64,000 nucleotides of DNA from Absicoccus porci (GCF_003725415.1 NZ_RJQC01000002.1:32681-96680); one strand, 5' to 3'; counted from the first letter of the stretch, positions 1 to 9,123 are shown. Notes: generated from the sequence alone by a model not told the origin. Program-made: numbers and translations.

Positions 1-6
1 AAATCG

Positions 7-23
7 CAATTCAAAATTGACCA
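7..23. repeat. Left-end inner inverted repeat of the IS21 element
   Basis: This 17-base stretch matches the reverse complement of 2371-2387 at 14 positions. IS21-family ends normally carry two or more transposase-binding repeats; only the inner left one is inside the window. Confidence 0.7.
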
Positions 24-80
24 GTTTTTTTATTATGCTTCTTTATGGTTTTTATAATCAAAAGGAGGCAAAAAAAGGAG

Positions 81-1544
81 ATGAAAACCATTATGCAAAA
101 GTATGAAATCATTCGATTGAAGAAAGAGGGGTGGAGCGATAACCGGATATCCAAAACATTTGGTGTTTCCAGAAATACGATTCGAAAGTACTGGAAATCC
201 TATTGCAGTAATTTGGATGAATTGCTGAAACTGGATCCAAATGTGGATACACGGAAAGTTATTGAAACTTTAATTGATGATCCTTCCTATGATTCATCAA
301 AACGGACTGCTAGAAAGTATTCTGAAGAAATGGATATTCAATTGCGCAAGATTCTTGCCGATGAAGAAAACAAGACCAGACTCCTGGGACCGGGTCATAA
401 ACAGGCCTTGAATGACAGACAGATCTACCAGCTGTTGATCAATCAGGGATTTGATATTGGTGAAACAACGATACGAAATCGGCTGCGAGTCATTAGAGAT
501 GAAAAAAAAGAAGCTTTTATTAAACAGAAATATGATTACTGTGACCGATTTGAATACGATTTTGGCGAAGTAAGACTGATTATCGATGGCAGGAATATAA
601 AAGGATACCTGGCCGTCCTGGTCTGTCCTGCATCCGGATTTCGCTGGGCCTATCTGTATCGCAATTCGAAGATGGATGTCTTCCTGGATTCACATGTACG
701 TTTCTTCGAGATGCTTGGTGGATCATTCAAGGAAGGTGTCTATGACAATATGAAGAATGTGGTCGCCCGTTTTATTGGAAAAAATGAAAAGCAACTGAAT
801 GAACAGCTTATAAAGCTGGCACTCTATTATGATTTCACCATCAATGTGACCAACTGTTTCAGCGGCAATGAAAAAGGGACCGTTGAAAGTGCTGTCAAAT
901 GGATACGAAATAAAGTATTCGCTTATAAATATGCGTTTGATACATTTGAGAATGCATGTGACTATCTGCAGGAAAAACTGGTTGAGATCAATAAGAATTC
1001 GAATATCGAAGAAGAAAAGAAACATCTTAAACCATACCGGCCAAGATATGAGACGGCCCGTATCACAAAAAACAGAGTGGATAAATATTCATTTGTTCAT
1101 ATCGACAATAACTGTTATTCCGTTCCGGAGGATCTGTGTCAAAAATGGGTGATCGCAAAGCTGTATCCAAATGATCTGATCATCATGTATAAGCAGGAGA
1201 TCGTTGCACGGCATGCCCGTATTGCCGGGAAAGGAAAAACGCGCATAGACATTCGGCACTATCTACACACGTTTTCCCGAAAACCTGGTTCGCTCTCGAA
1301 TTCTCTGGCATTGAAGAGCGAACCTGAACTAAAAAATATGTTCAATAAATATTATAAAGAAAAACCCAAAGTATTTATAGAAATACTTAGAAGATATTCC
1401 GACAGTGATCTGAAAACATTGCTCGAAGCACTTGAACCCAGACAACAGGAGGCAAAGATACAGCAGGCTGTCGATGATAAGACGATGGAACAGATCAACG
1501 AATTATGTGAAATGTTCATTGGAGGAAATCAATATGTCCATTAA
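81..1544 (+). CDS. istA: IS21-family transposase IstA
   Basis: DDE transposase that cuts and joins the element ends. The N-terminus holds a helix-turn-helix (KTFGVSRNTIRKYW). The catalytic core shows the first Asp in EYDFGEV, the second in YDNMKNVV and the Glu in GNEKGTVES, followed by the C-terminal beta-barrel region typical of IstA. About 487 residues is normal for the family. An in-frame ATG exists at 45, but the purine-rich AAAGGAGG at 61-68 favours 81 or 93; I chose 81. It overlaps istB by 11 bases, which suggests translational coupling. Confidence 0.93.
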   Translation: MKTIMQKYEIIRLKKEGWSDNRISKTFGVSRNTIRKYWKSYCSNLDELLKLDPNVDTRKVIETLIDDPSYDSSKRTARKYSEEMDIQLRKILADEENKTRLLGPGHKQALNDRQIYQLLINQGFDIGETTIRNRLRVIRDEKKEAFIKQKYDYCDRFEYDFGEVRLIIDGRNIKGYLAVLVCPASGFRWAYLYRNSKMDVFLDSHVRFFEMLGGSFKEGVYDNMKNVVARFIGKNEKQLNEQLIKLALYYDFTINVTNCFSGNEKGTVESAVKWIRNKVFAYKYAFDTFENACDYLQEKLVEINKNSNIEEEKKHLKPYRPRYETARITKNRVDKYSFVHIDNNCYSVPEDLCQKWVIAKLYPNDLIIMYKQEIVARHARIAGKGKTRIDIRHYLHTFSRKPGSLSNSLALKSEPELKNMFNKYYKEKPKVFIEILRRYSDSDLKTLLEALEPRQQEAKIQQAVDDKTMEQINELCEMFIGGNQYVH

Positions 1545-2292
1545 AGAATCAGCATATATACTACGTCTTCCATTCATTCGTAACAATTATGAAGAATGTG
1601 CCAAAGAGGCACGATTAAAAGACATGAGCTTTGAAGATTTTTTGGAAGAACTGTTAAAAAATGAAGTGGAGCTCCGAACCAGAAACAGCATAAAAACGAG
1701 GATAAGACGGGCAAAGTTTCCCTATCAGATGATCTTGCAGGATTATCAAAGAGAACATCTCAGCATAGAGATCCGACAAAAAATTCACGAACTGGAGACG
1801 CTTGAATTCATCGACAATAAGCAGAATATCATATTGATTGGCAATCCGGGAACAGGCAAAACAGCACTGAGCATCGCATTGGGAACAGAAGCATGTCAGC
1901 AGGGCAAGAAAGTATTGTTTGTAAGCATACCGACCCTATTGATAGAACTGAAAGAAGCGATGAATCAAAATCAAATAACGATGTACAAAAGAAAATTTGA
2001 AAGCTATGACCTGATCATACTGGACGAGCTGGGGTACTGCACATTCGACCAAGAACGAGGAGAGATATTGTTCAATCTGTTATCCAGCCGAAATGAAAAA
2101 GGAGCCATGATCATCACATCCAATCTGACATTTGATCGGTGGAATGAAGTTTTTAAAGACCAGGTATTAACGGGAGCAATCATTGACAGACTGGCATACA
2201 TGTCTTACCTGATTGACATGTCTGGAGATAGTTATAGAACTCTGGCAACAAAGAATTGGAATACAAAAAATGGTTCAACCACCAATCAATAG
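1534..2292 (+). CDS. istB: IS21-family helper ATPase IstB
   Basis: AAA+ ATPase related to DnaC that assists IstA in target selection and strand transfer. Walker A is GNPGTGKT and Walker B is LIILDELGY; an arginine-rich C-terminal part follows. The frame is open from 1432, but the ATG at 1534 sits 8 bases after GGAGG and overlaps the istA stop, so it is the natural start. The product of 252 residues is of usual size. Confidence 0.93.
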   Translation: MSIKESAYILRLPFIRNNYEECAKEARLKDMSFEDFLEELLKNEVELRTRNSIKTRIRRAKFPYQMILQDYQREHLSIEIRQKIHELETLEFIDNKQNIILIGNPGTGKTALSIALGTEACQQGKKVLFVSIPTLLIELKEAMNQNQITMYKRKFESYDLIILDELGYCTFDQERGEILFNLLSSRNEKGAMIITSNLTFDRWNEVFKDQVLTGAIIDRLAYMSYLIDMSGDSYRTLATKNWNTKNGSTTNQ

Positions 2293-2370
2293 CTATTAAA
2301 GTATTCAGAAAAAATCGAAGATATTCATCCTGAAATATGATGAAATATCTTCGATTCGAGAGTGAGTAGT

Positions 2371-2412
2371 TGATCAGTTTTCAATTGCGAAGTTGGTCAG
2401 TTTTCAGTTGAC
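2371..2412. repeat. Right-end double repeat of the IS21 element
   Basis: TGATCAGTTTTCAATTG (2371-2387) and TGGTCAGTTTTCAGTTG (2394-2410) are 23 bases apart and match at 15 of 17 positions. Together they form the transposase-binding right end; TGACA at 2408-2412 is the likely terminal sequence. Confidence 0.75.
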
Positions 2413-2519
2413 AAATACAAAACTATCATGCATTAATGAAAGTTTAGTGGCATTAAAAAACAATAAAGGTATTTACTAAATAATTAGAATTACATATCAT
2501 TTAAAAGAGGTGTATAAGA

Positions 2520-2711
2520 ATGTTAACAAGTCTTGCATTATTAGCCGTTGAACCGTTGTTATATATGATTTATCCTATATATCTCATAGGATTGATAATA
2601 TTTTTATGTTCTATACTTAATGGAACGGGAAAATGGGCATCAATAGTTTTACACATTGGAATATTCCTATTCATAGTTATGATAGTAGCGTTAATTATGG
2701 TAATTTTATAA
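2520..2711 (+). CDS. Small two-helix membrane protein, unrecognised
   Basis: A 63-residue, almost wholly hydrophobic product with two predicted membrane segments (about 12-33 and 41-62) separated by a short LNGTGKWA turn. A good ribosome site (AAGAGGTG) lies 7 bases before the ATG and a strong terminator follows, so it looks like a real single-gene transcript. I do not recognise the family. It lies between the IS element and integrase remains, so it may be cargo of a lost mobile element. A role as small toxin, holin-like protein or membrane regulator cannot be told from sequence alone. Confidence 0.55.
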   Translation: MLTSLALLAVEPLLYMIYPIYLIGLIIFLCSILNGTGKWASIVLHIGIFLFIVMIVALIMVIL

Positions 2712-2729
2712 GTTTAGTTTAAAAAAAGA

Positions 2730-2767
2730 GTTGTTGCAAAAATCGAAAAATCGCAACAACTTTTTTT
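2730..2767 (+). terminator. Intrinsic terminator after the small membrane gene
   Basis: The stem GTTGTTGC (2730-2737) pairs with GCAACAAC (2753-2760) and is followed directly by seven T residues. Confidence 0.85.
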
Positions 2768-3247
2768 CATTTTCCAAATAGTGGGCATTGGCTTATGCAA
2801 ACACCACGTTTTTTTTACCTTAATCATGGTTATAACTTGAAATGAAGAAAACAGAGAAAAAACAATTGTTTTGGGGCATACAAATTTTTAAAAATTCAAA
2901 AGAATTTCTATGTGATATCACAAATCAACGAGGTTCATCTAATTCATTTAGTTACTTGAAAGTTGCTTGTGATATATTTGCGTAATTTCACAATATACAT
3001 ATAACGCTCATACGGTTGATTTAAGAACAACTTTGAGCACTGAATACAAAATAGAAACCGTTTATATGTGCCCTATAAATCCTTTATACGAGCTTATACA
3101 CTTGTTTGTATGCGTTTATGTTCAAGTGAAACACAATCCCCCACAGTTGATAATTTGGGCGTTTTCTGCCCTCCCCATATTCATATTGATTCATTCCTAT
3201 AACGAGATGTGCATCTAATTATTTATTGCAAAAAACACACCACAGTG

Positions 3248-3287
3248 CTTGACCATGCTTAACCTTGCTTGACCTTGCTTGACCTTG
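3248..3287. repeat. Four tandem 10-bp iteron-like repeats
   Basis: The unit CTTGACCTTG occurs exactly at 3268-3277 and 3278-3287, with variants CTTGACCATG (3248-3257) and CTTAACCTTG (3258-3267). The array lies about 120 bases beyond the 3' end of the primase remnant. Iterons beside a rep/primase gene are typical of origins in phage-inducible islands and plasmids. Confidence 0.75.
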
Positions 3288-3305
3288 GTAAAGATAAAGA
3301 AGAAA

Positions 3306-3326
3306 GAAGATAGAAGATAGAAGATA
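3306..3326. repeat. Short purine-rich heptamer run
   Basis: Three perfect copies of GAAGATA follow the iteron array by about 20 bases. Such low-complexity purine runs sit in AT-rich unwinding regions of some origins. No independent support for a function. Confidence 0.5.
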
Positions 3327-3406
3327 GATAACCCATATATTGTGTGGTGTTGTGTTCCTCTTTTGTATTCGTGGTAATTGTCCACATATGATAAAAAGGA
3401 TGATAT

Positions 3407-4192
3407 TTAGCCATCCTCGTTATTTTCTGATTTTTCTTGTTCTTTTATCTGTAACATTTCCTCGTAAGTAGCTTTTGGAAGTCCTTTGGCAATTCTATTT
3501 TTATTGAATCCGCCCAATTCCCTTCCTTTTTGGGAAATTCCATAATTTACTAGGGCTTTATCTATGTATTGTCTTTTATCTGCCCAAAAATATTGTAATA
3601 GAGGTTCTGTAAAATCGGGCTCTACCCCGTTAATCTCGTATTCAAATAACCCATCAATCAAGTTAAATAGCAATCCCTTTTCATTCAATAATTTAAGCGT
3701 ATCTTTCCATCCATACAATAGTACTATTCCTTTAGGTGGGTGCATATTTTCATTCATACCGTCCATCCTTTCTATTGCACCAATAACGGTTGTTTCTAGT
3801 TCCTTTTTTGGTATTGGGGGAACACATAGGCGTTCATTTACCTCACGTATGTATGTTTCAATCACAGTATCTTGAACACCTTTGTTCTTTAATTTGCTTA
3901 TTTCACGTATCAAAAAATCATGTCGTTTACCGTCTGATATTGAATCATCTTTGTTAAAGGGAACGCTTTTATATTGCGCCCCCGTGTTTACATCATGTTT
4001 ATCAATGTTGTGATTCTTCAGATTCAAGAGTTTGTAAACAGATTCGTTAGCCCATTCTATAGGCAAATCGTTACCTATAGAATAGCCTTCTGTTGGGTAT
4101 ATAATGCTTTGGTGTCCCTTTGCGATTATGTCCACATCTTCTAATATATGAAGTCTTGTATTGTAAATTTTGTCTACGTTGTAGGGAAACAA
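3407..4192 (-). pseudogene. 5'-truncated primase (prim-pol/PriCT-1 type) remnant
   Basis: The frame has no proper start: it opens with a TTG at 4192, and an in-frame TGA lies just upstream. Residues about 1-45 resemble the C-terminal edge of a bifunctional primase-polymerase domain (EDVDIIAKG...IIYPTEGY). Residues about 88-140 match the PriCT-1 primase C-terminal pattern (RHDFLIREIS...NERLCVPPIPKKEL). The catalytic prim-pol part is missing. The cut end abuts the integrase remnant on the other strand, so a deletion joined the two genes. It was probably the replication gene of an integrated island or phage satellite and is now non-functional. Confidence 0.65.
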
Positions 4193-5128
4193 AAACTTTC
4201 AGATAATTCAAAAAGTACGTATTTAATCCTATATAACAAGCATATTAGGAGCACCATGGGAATTTATGAGATTGATAGTTTAATCTATAGGGATTGGCAA
4301 TATTTTTTTAACAATCTTCAAAAAAGTAAGCAGACTTGCATAATGATAAAGGCTATCCTATCAAACACATATAAATATGCACTAAAAAACGGCTTTGTTT
4401 CATCTAACCCTATAAAAGATATTGAAGTTATTGGAACGGATAAAAAACGTAATGTAAAACCTATTACACTAGATGAATTTAATAAAATTATTGATTACAC
4501 TTTAAAGCCTAATACAAACGGGGATATCCCTTTTAATAAACGTTCTTATGCGTGCTTGTTATGTATTGGATATTATTTAGGTTTGAGAATTAGTGAGGCG
4601 TTAGCATTAAACAAAAGCGATTTTGATATCACCAATGATACAGTAACAATCAATAAACAACTAGTTCATAACGGTTTAAAAAAAGAGGAATTTCATACAA
4701 CGGATAAAATGAAAACAAAATCATCTAAAACTATTTTGCCATTGCCTAAACCGTTAAAAGATGTATTAATACAATGGTTTGAACAAAATCCATATGAGAT
4801 TGCTTGCCCCGATGAATACGGCTTATATATAGAACCACGAATTATAGAACAATTTGTAACTAGAATGAGAAAAGAATTAGATTTAGACAAAAATTTCTGT
4901 TTCCATGCACTTAGACATTCTTTAGTCTCTAACCTTGTAACTAGTGGTGTAGACGTTGCCACGGCGTCAAAATTACTTAGACACGCTAATATAACGACCA
5001 CATTAAACACATATACAGAGGCTAGCAAAGAGGATATGAAAAAGGCTATTGAAGTAACTTTTAACAACGATTTTTACAAAAACGAGCACTATTTAAGCAC
5101 TGAAAGCAACTATAACGACTTAAATTAA
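4148..5128 (+). pseudogene. 5'-truncated tyrosine site-specific integrase
   Basis: The catalytic domain is complete: Arg in YYLGLRISEAL, HALRHS, LLRHANI and the nucleophile Tyr in LNTYTEAS. The core-binding domain begins only at about 4186 (KLSDNSKSTYLILYNKH). The first dozen codons from the ATG at 4148 are antisense to the primase remnant, and the N-terminal arm-binding domain of about 60 residues is absent. Such a protein would lack arm-site binding. It could still be translated, but I call it a remnant. The attachment site would be expected near 5129-5226; I could not find its partner. Confidence 0.72.
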
Positions 5129-5226
5129 TATAGAAATACTTTATATAAAGGTGATATATTTAAATACTCACTTAAAGTCTATTTAAATCATTCAGAATAG
5201 CTTTTGTTTATATTTTTTTAGTCATT

Positions 5227-6180
5227 TTAAAGCGCTTTCACTCTTTTTGCGATTTCATCGATACAATCTTTTGCTTGTTCCAACTGCCCAATTCGATCAA
5301 AAAAGCCATGATCCAAACCTTCATAATACAAAACTTCACAATTCGATAGTTTCTTTTCAAACGCCTGATTGCAAGGACGATAATAATCAAATTCCGCTTC
5401 AATCATCAATATCGGTGGAAAATTTGAAAGATCTTCTATATAAAGCGGAGATATATCCGGATCTTTTACGTCTTTATGTTCAGGTACATACATTTTTTTC
5501 ATATCTATGGCCAAATTACGGAATCGATACAATCGATTCTTAATAATAGAAATCTGCGTAGGCTCCATATCATAGTAACGATAATTCCAATGATTTTCTT
5601 TATATGTTGAAAGATCTAAGGCCGCATAAATTAAAAAGCCATAATCAATCTTTCGTCTTGCCATACAACAAGCCGCTAAATTTCCACCAGCACTGTCTCC
5701 ACCAATAATGACTCGATCCGCACGCAAAGCATCCACCCAATCCAAGACACCTAGACAATCTTCAATGGCACCTGGATACATGGTTTCCGGTGCCAAACGA
5801 TAGCCAACCGAAATAATGACCGCATCACTCATTTGTGCCATATATTTACATTGCGCATCTTTATCCTCGATTTGTCCACCAATAAAACCACCACCATGAA
5901 TATAAACAATGGCTTTGTGCTTTTCTCCTTTGGATTGATACATTCGTATTGGTACATAATGATCTTGCACACGAATATTCAAATCACGAATATCAATTGG
6001 TTCTGTAGTAATATCGATGCCAATGGTTGGATTGGCTCTTGCTTGCAGAACATCAATCTGTTCAGGTGTTGGATCATAATCATCATAAAAATCCAAATGC
6101 ATCTCTTTTGGCAATTCTCTTTCATATACTTTCTTTTCTAAAGCATGGGGTCTGGTTTCTTCTAATTTTATTTTTATCAT
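5227..6180 (-). CDS. Alpha/beta hydrolase, HSL-type esterase
   Basis: A carboxylesterase of the hormone-sensitive-lipase group. It shows the oxyanion motif HGGGF, the nucleophile elbow GDSAGG, the acid residue near EAEFDYYRP and the catalytic His in GLDHGFF. The product is 317 residues with no signal peptide, so it is cytosolic and acts on short acyl esters. I chose the ATG at 6180 because GAGG lies 8 bases before it; the frame extends to a TTG at 6201 with no better site. It is a lone gene facing away from the next one. The natural substrate is unknown. Confidence 0.88.
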   Translation of the reverse strand: MIKIKLEETRPHALEKKVYERELPKEMHLDFYDDYDPTPEQIDVLQARANPTIGIDITTEPIDIRDLNIRVQDHYVPIRMYQSKGEKHKAIVYIHGGGFIGGQIEDKDAQCKYMAQMSDAVIISVGYRLAPETMYPGAIEDCLGVLDWVDALRADRVIIGGDSAGGNLAACCMARRKIDYGFLIYAALDLSTYKENHWNYRYYDMEPTQISIIKNRLYRFRNLAIDMKKMYVPEHKDVKDPDISPLYIEDLSNFPPILMIEAEFDYYRPCNQAFEKKLSNCEVLYYEGLDHGFFDRIGQLEQAKDCIDEIAKRVKAL

Positions 6181-6405
6181 ACTTTTATCCTCTACCATCA
6201 ATATACTCCGAAATGGGATATTTTTATAATATTTTATTTATATTTACATTTGTAATTATATTTTTATTTTAATTCATGTTTTATTCTTTTTTATTTTGTT
6301 TTTATTCTTTTTGTAAATATTTATGTTGACATATAAAAATTGAGCTCCTATAATGAAGCCGTAAACAAAGATATATCTTGCTTAGAACATTTAGGAGGAT
6401 ACATA

Positions 6406-8082
6406 ATGAAAAACATTTTGAATATGCCCATCAACGAAATGGTTGACCTAGATTTTGATTGTACATGTGGCAAGCATCATACCTTTCCGGTTCATGACAT
6501 CGACATTAAAAAAGGAGCTATCAATGATTTACCAAAAATAGCAGCTCCCTTTAAAGATTCGTCCATCTTAGTTGTTTTTGACAATCATACATATGAAATC
6601 GCTGGAAAAAAGGCTGTTGAATTATTAAAAGCAAATGGGTTTTCCCATGTAAAAGAACTACTTTTTGATGTTGGTGATGATATTCTGCTTCCCGATGAAA
6701 AAACATTGGGACGCATCCTACAGGAAGAAGATCTAGACTGCGAACTTGTGATTGGTGTCGGATCCGGTGTAATCAATGATTCGTGCAAATTTGTAACTTC
6801 ACGTACCAAACTGCCATATATTATTGTAGCCACCGCACCTTCCATGGATGGATATGTAGCGGATGGAGCCCCCATCATTTCCCATGGCTACAAATATTCC
6901 CCTCTTGCCCATTTGACCTATGGTTTGATTGGTGATACCGACATCTTAAAAACCGCACCTCAAGATTTGATTCAAGCTGGCTTTGGTGATGTAGTTGGCA
7001 AGATCACGGCATTGACCGATTGGGATCTAGCCGTAAAAGCCAATGGCGATGATCGTTGTGACACTTGTGTCCAATTGGTTGATAAAGCTCTCGATAAATG
7101 TTTCTCTACTGTAGATGGTTTGCCACAACGAGATCCAGAAGCCCTCGGCAATTTAATGGAAGCCTTAACAATCAGTGGTGTAGCCATGGGTCTAGTCAAT
7201 ATTTCAAGGCCTGCATCCGGTGCTGAACATATGTTATCGCATTATTGGGAAATGGATTATATTGCTCGTGGATTGAATCCCAATCATCATGGTATCCAAG
7301 TTGGTGTTGCTACGCCTGTCATTGCTCGTATCTTTGAATTGTGTGAAGATATCTTACCAGCTGGTGTGATGGATTGGTGTGCATCTCCAGCAGAAATCAA
7401 GGCATTATTAAAAAAAGGTGGTGCTCCTACTTCACCAAAAGAGATTGGGATTGATAAAGATTTATTCCATCGCAGTATTGTCGAAGGCTACAAAGTACGT
7501 CCACGCTATTCCATCTTACAATTTGCGAAAGATCATGGACGCTTAGAAATCATTGCCGATATTTTAACAGAAGAAATTTATGGCAATGCCAAAAATATCG
7601 ATTATTCATCATTATTTAATAAGGAGGAAAGAAAGATGAAAATTGCATTTGGATGTGACCCTAACGCAACCGATTTTAAGAAAGAATTAATGGAATTCAC
7701 AAAAGGACTTGGATATGACGTTGTTGACTATGGCAGCGATGACCCCATCTACGCCAACGTAGCCTTCGCAGTCGCTAAAGACGTAGCTAATCATACATGC
7801 GATCGAGGCATCTTATTGTGTGGAACCGGAATTGGTGTATCCATTGCCGCCAATAAAGTCAAAGGCGCCTATGCAGCTTGTATTCACGATGTCTATCAAG
7901 CACAACGTGCCGAATTATCCAATAATGCCAACATCATTACGATGGGCAGCCAGATCATCGGCATCAACTTGGCCAAAGAATTGGTAAAAGAATATCTATC
8001 TTGCACATTTGATACAAACAGTCGTTCGATGCCAAAAGTACAACGCATCATCGATTACGAAAACGATTTGATTTCCGCCTAA
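6406..8082 (+). CDS. Glycerol-1-phosphate dehydrogenase (AraM/EgsA-like) fused to RpiB/LacAB-type isomerase
   Basis: Residues 1 to about 405 are an AraM-type sn-glycerol-1-phosphate dehydrogenase: VGSGVINDSCK nucleotide loop, TAPSMDGYVADGAP, metal ligands in AGFGDVVGK, GAEHMLSHYW and PNHHGIQVG. Residues 411-558 form a complete RpiB/LacA/LacB sugar-phosphate isomerase with LLCGTGIG; its first loop reads GCDPNA instead of the usual DHAG, so the substrate may not be ribose-5-phosphate. The frame runs through without a stop, but AAGGAGG at 7621-7627 lies 8 bases before an in-frame ATG (7636), so the isomerase may also be made alone. The start at 6406 follows AGGAGG. A SorC regulator follows and may control it. 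Confidence 0.8.
   Translation: MKNILNMPINEMVDLDFDCTCGKHHTFPVHDIDIKKGAINDLPKIAAPFKDSSILVVFDNHTYEIAGKKAVELLKANGFSHVKELLFDVGDDILLPDEKTLGRILQEEDLDCELVIGVGSGVINDSCKFVTSRTKLPYIIVATAPSMDGYVADGAPIISHGYKYSPLAHLTYGLIGDTDILKTAPQDLIQAGFGDVVGKITALTDWDLAVKANGDDRCDTCVQLVDKALDKCFSTVDGLPQRDPEALGNLMEALTISGVAMGLVNISRPASGAEHMLSHYWEMDYIARGLNPNHHGIQVGVATPVIARIFELCEDILPAGVMDWCASPAEIKALLKKGGAPTSPKEIGIDKDLFHRSIVEGYKVRPRYSILQFAKDHGRLEIIADILTEEIYGNAKNIDYSSLFNKEERKMKIAFGCDPNATDFKKELMEFTKGLGYDVVDYGSDDPIYANVAFAVAKDVANHTCDRGILLCGTGIGVSIAANKVKGAYAACIHDVYQAQRAELSNNANIITMGSQIIGINLAKELVKEYLSCTFDTNSRSMPKVQRIIDYENDLISA
7621..7638 (+). promoter_or_regulatory. Internal ribosome-binding site and ATG inside the fusion gene
   Basis: A full AAGGAGG with ideal spacing precedes ATG 7636 exactly at the domain border. 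It looks like the relic, or still-active start, of a once separate isomerase gene. An out-of-frame TAA lies directly before it. Confidence 0.7.
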
Positions 8083-8093
8083 TCAATCACTTG

Positions 8094-8116
8094 GGAGAGG
8101 TTCACTCTCCTTTTTT
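8094..8116 (+). terminator. Intrinsic terminator
   Basis: GGAGAG (8094-8099) pairs with CTCTCC (8105-8110), followed by six T residues. It ends the dehydrogenase-isomerase transcript before the regulator gene. Confidence 0.85.
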
Positions 8117-8169
8117 ATTGTTTGAAATTTGATAATTTCGTATAATTTTAATAAAAAGGGAGTGTTCGC

Positions 8170-9123
8170 ATGAAAAAAGTAGTAGATGATATTCGTTTGA
8201 TGACCAAAATCAGCGATATGTATTATAACCAAGGCATCAACAAACAAGATATAGCCAAGCAGCTACAAATTTCTCGTCCCATCGTGATTCGCATGTTGAA
8301 ATCCGCCGTAGACCTAGGCATTGTCGACATTCATATTCATAACTTAGACTTAATTCAACATTGGCATCTAGAAAATCAACTACAGAAACAATATAGCTTA
8401 AAAGAATGCATCATCATTGATGAACAACCCAACTCAGATGCCTTGAAACAATCCCTAGGAAAAACCGCATGTCAGTACCTCGACTACAACATTAAAGATC
8501 AGGATACGATTGGCATTTCCATGGGAAGTACCTTATATTATATGATCAATGCCATGAAACCCACTAAAAAAGATGTTACCATCGTTCCTTTGGTTGGCGG
8601 CCAGGGATCTATGGCTAACGATCTGCATTCCAATTCTCTAGCCCATGTTATGGCTCATCGATTGAGTGGCCAAGCCATTCCTTTATTGGCCCCAGCTCGT
8701 GTAGCCAATCGCCATCTACTTCAAGGTTTACTCAAAGAAGAAAGCATTACCTCCGTATTGACCTATGGCAATCATCTAGATATTGCGATCGTTGGTATTG
8801 GTTATCCCAACGAAAATGAATCATCCATCATGGCGACAGGTTATTATAAAGAACACGAAGTCGAAGAACTTTTAAGTAAAAAAGTAGTCGGTGAGGTCAA
8901 CATGCAATTTTATGATATCGAAGGAAAGACCGCACCATATAAAGCCTATAATAATGTGGTTGGTGTCAACATTCAAAAGCTAAGAAAAGTACCCCTATCC
9001 ATTGGCATAGGTGGTGGCACAAAAAAAGCCAATGCCATCAAAGGAGCCATTGCCGGTAAATACATCAATGTTTTGATTACCGATGTCTCTTGTGCCCAAG
9101 AACTACTCAAGGACGAATCCTAA
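8170..9123 (+). CDS. SorC/DeoR-type sugar-responsive transcription regulator
   Basis: 317 residues. An N-terminal helix-turn-helix (NKQDIAKQLQISRPIVIRML, residues about 22-42) precedes a SorC-type phosphosugar-binding domain with the GISMGSTLYYM loop and VPLVGGQGS. SorC proteins bind a phosphorylated sugar and control a neighbouring catabolic operon. The gene lies just after the dehydrogenase-isomerase gene, behind its own ribosome site (AAGGGAG), so that gene is its likely target. The effector cannot be named from sequence. Confidence 0.85.
   Translation: MKKVVDDIRLMTKISDMYYNQGINKQDIAKQLQISRPIVIRMLKSAVDLGIVDIHIHNLDLIQHWHLENQLQKQYSLKECIIIDEQPNSDALKQSLGKTACQYLDYNIKDQDTIGISMGSTLYYMINAMKPTKKDVTIVPLVGGQGSMANDLHSNSLAHVMAHRLSGQAIPLLAPARVANRHLLQGLLKEESITSVLTYGNHLDIAIVGIGYPNENESSIMATGYYKEHEVEELLSKKVVGEVNMQFYDIEGKTAPYKAYNNVVGVNIQKLRKVPLSIGIGGGTKKANAIKGAIAGKYINVLITDVSCAQELLKDES

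Larger units (their letters stand above)
1..2412 (+). mobile_element. IS21-family insertion sequence, left tip outside the window
   Basis: The two-gene istA-istB layout with a short overlap is the IS21 hallmark. The right end carries two direct repeats (2371-2387 and 2394-2410) ending in TTGACA at about 2412. An inverted, imperfect copy lies at 7-23 near the left edge (14 of 17 bases match the inner right repeat). By symmetry the outer left repeat, roughly 20 bases, lies just before base 1. Both genes are intact, so the element may be active or recently inserted. The exact end at 2412 is inferred from repeat symmetry; no target duplication can be checked here. Confidence 0.88.
2768..3406. other. 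Gene-free accessory stretch with repeats
   Basis: I see no convincing gene in these 639 bases. The only frame above 60 codons (3033-3218) starts with TTG and lacks a ribosome site. The stretch is AT-rich and holds a TGTGATATCACA palindrome near 2912-2923, tandem decamers (3248-3287), a short heptamer run (3306-3326) and inverted ACACCACA/TGTGGTGT arms on either side of those repeats. This is a layout seen at replication origins of small mobile elements. The origin role is inference. Confidence 0.5.

Noticed and set aside
3033-3218. 61-codon frame in the gene-free stretch
   Set aside because: It starts with TTG, has no ribosome site and overlaps origin-like DNA; composition is not protein-like.
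3248-3326. CRISPR array
   Set aside because: Repeats are 7-10 bases and tandem without spacers; no cas genes are present.
5129-5226. attR site of the lost island
   Set aside because: I looked for a direct repeat with 2413-2520 and nearby DNA and found none I would trust.
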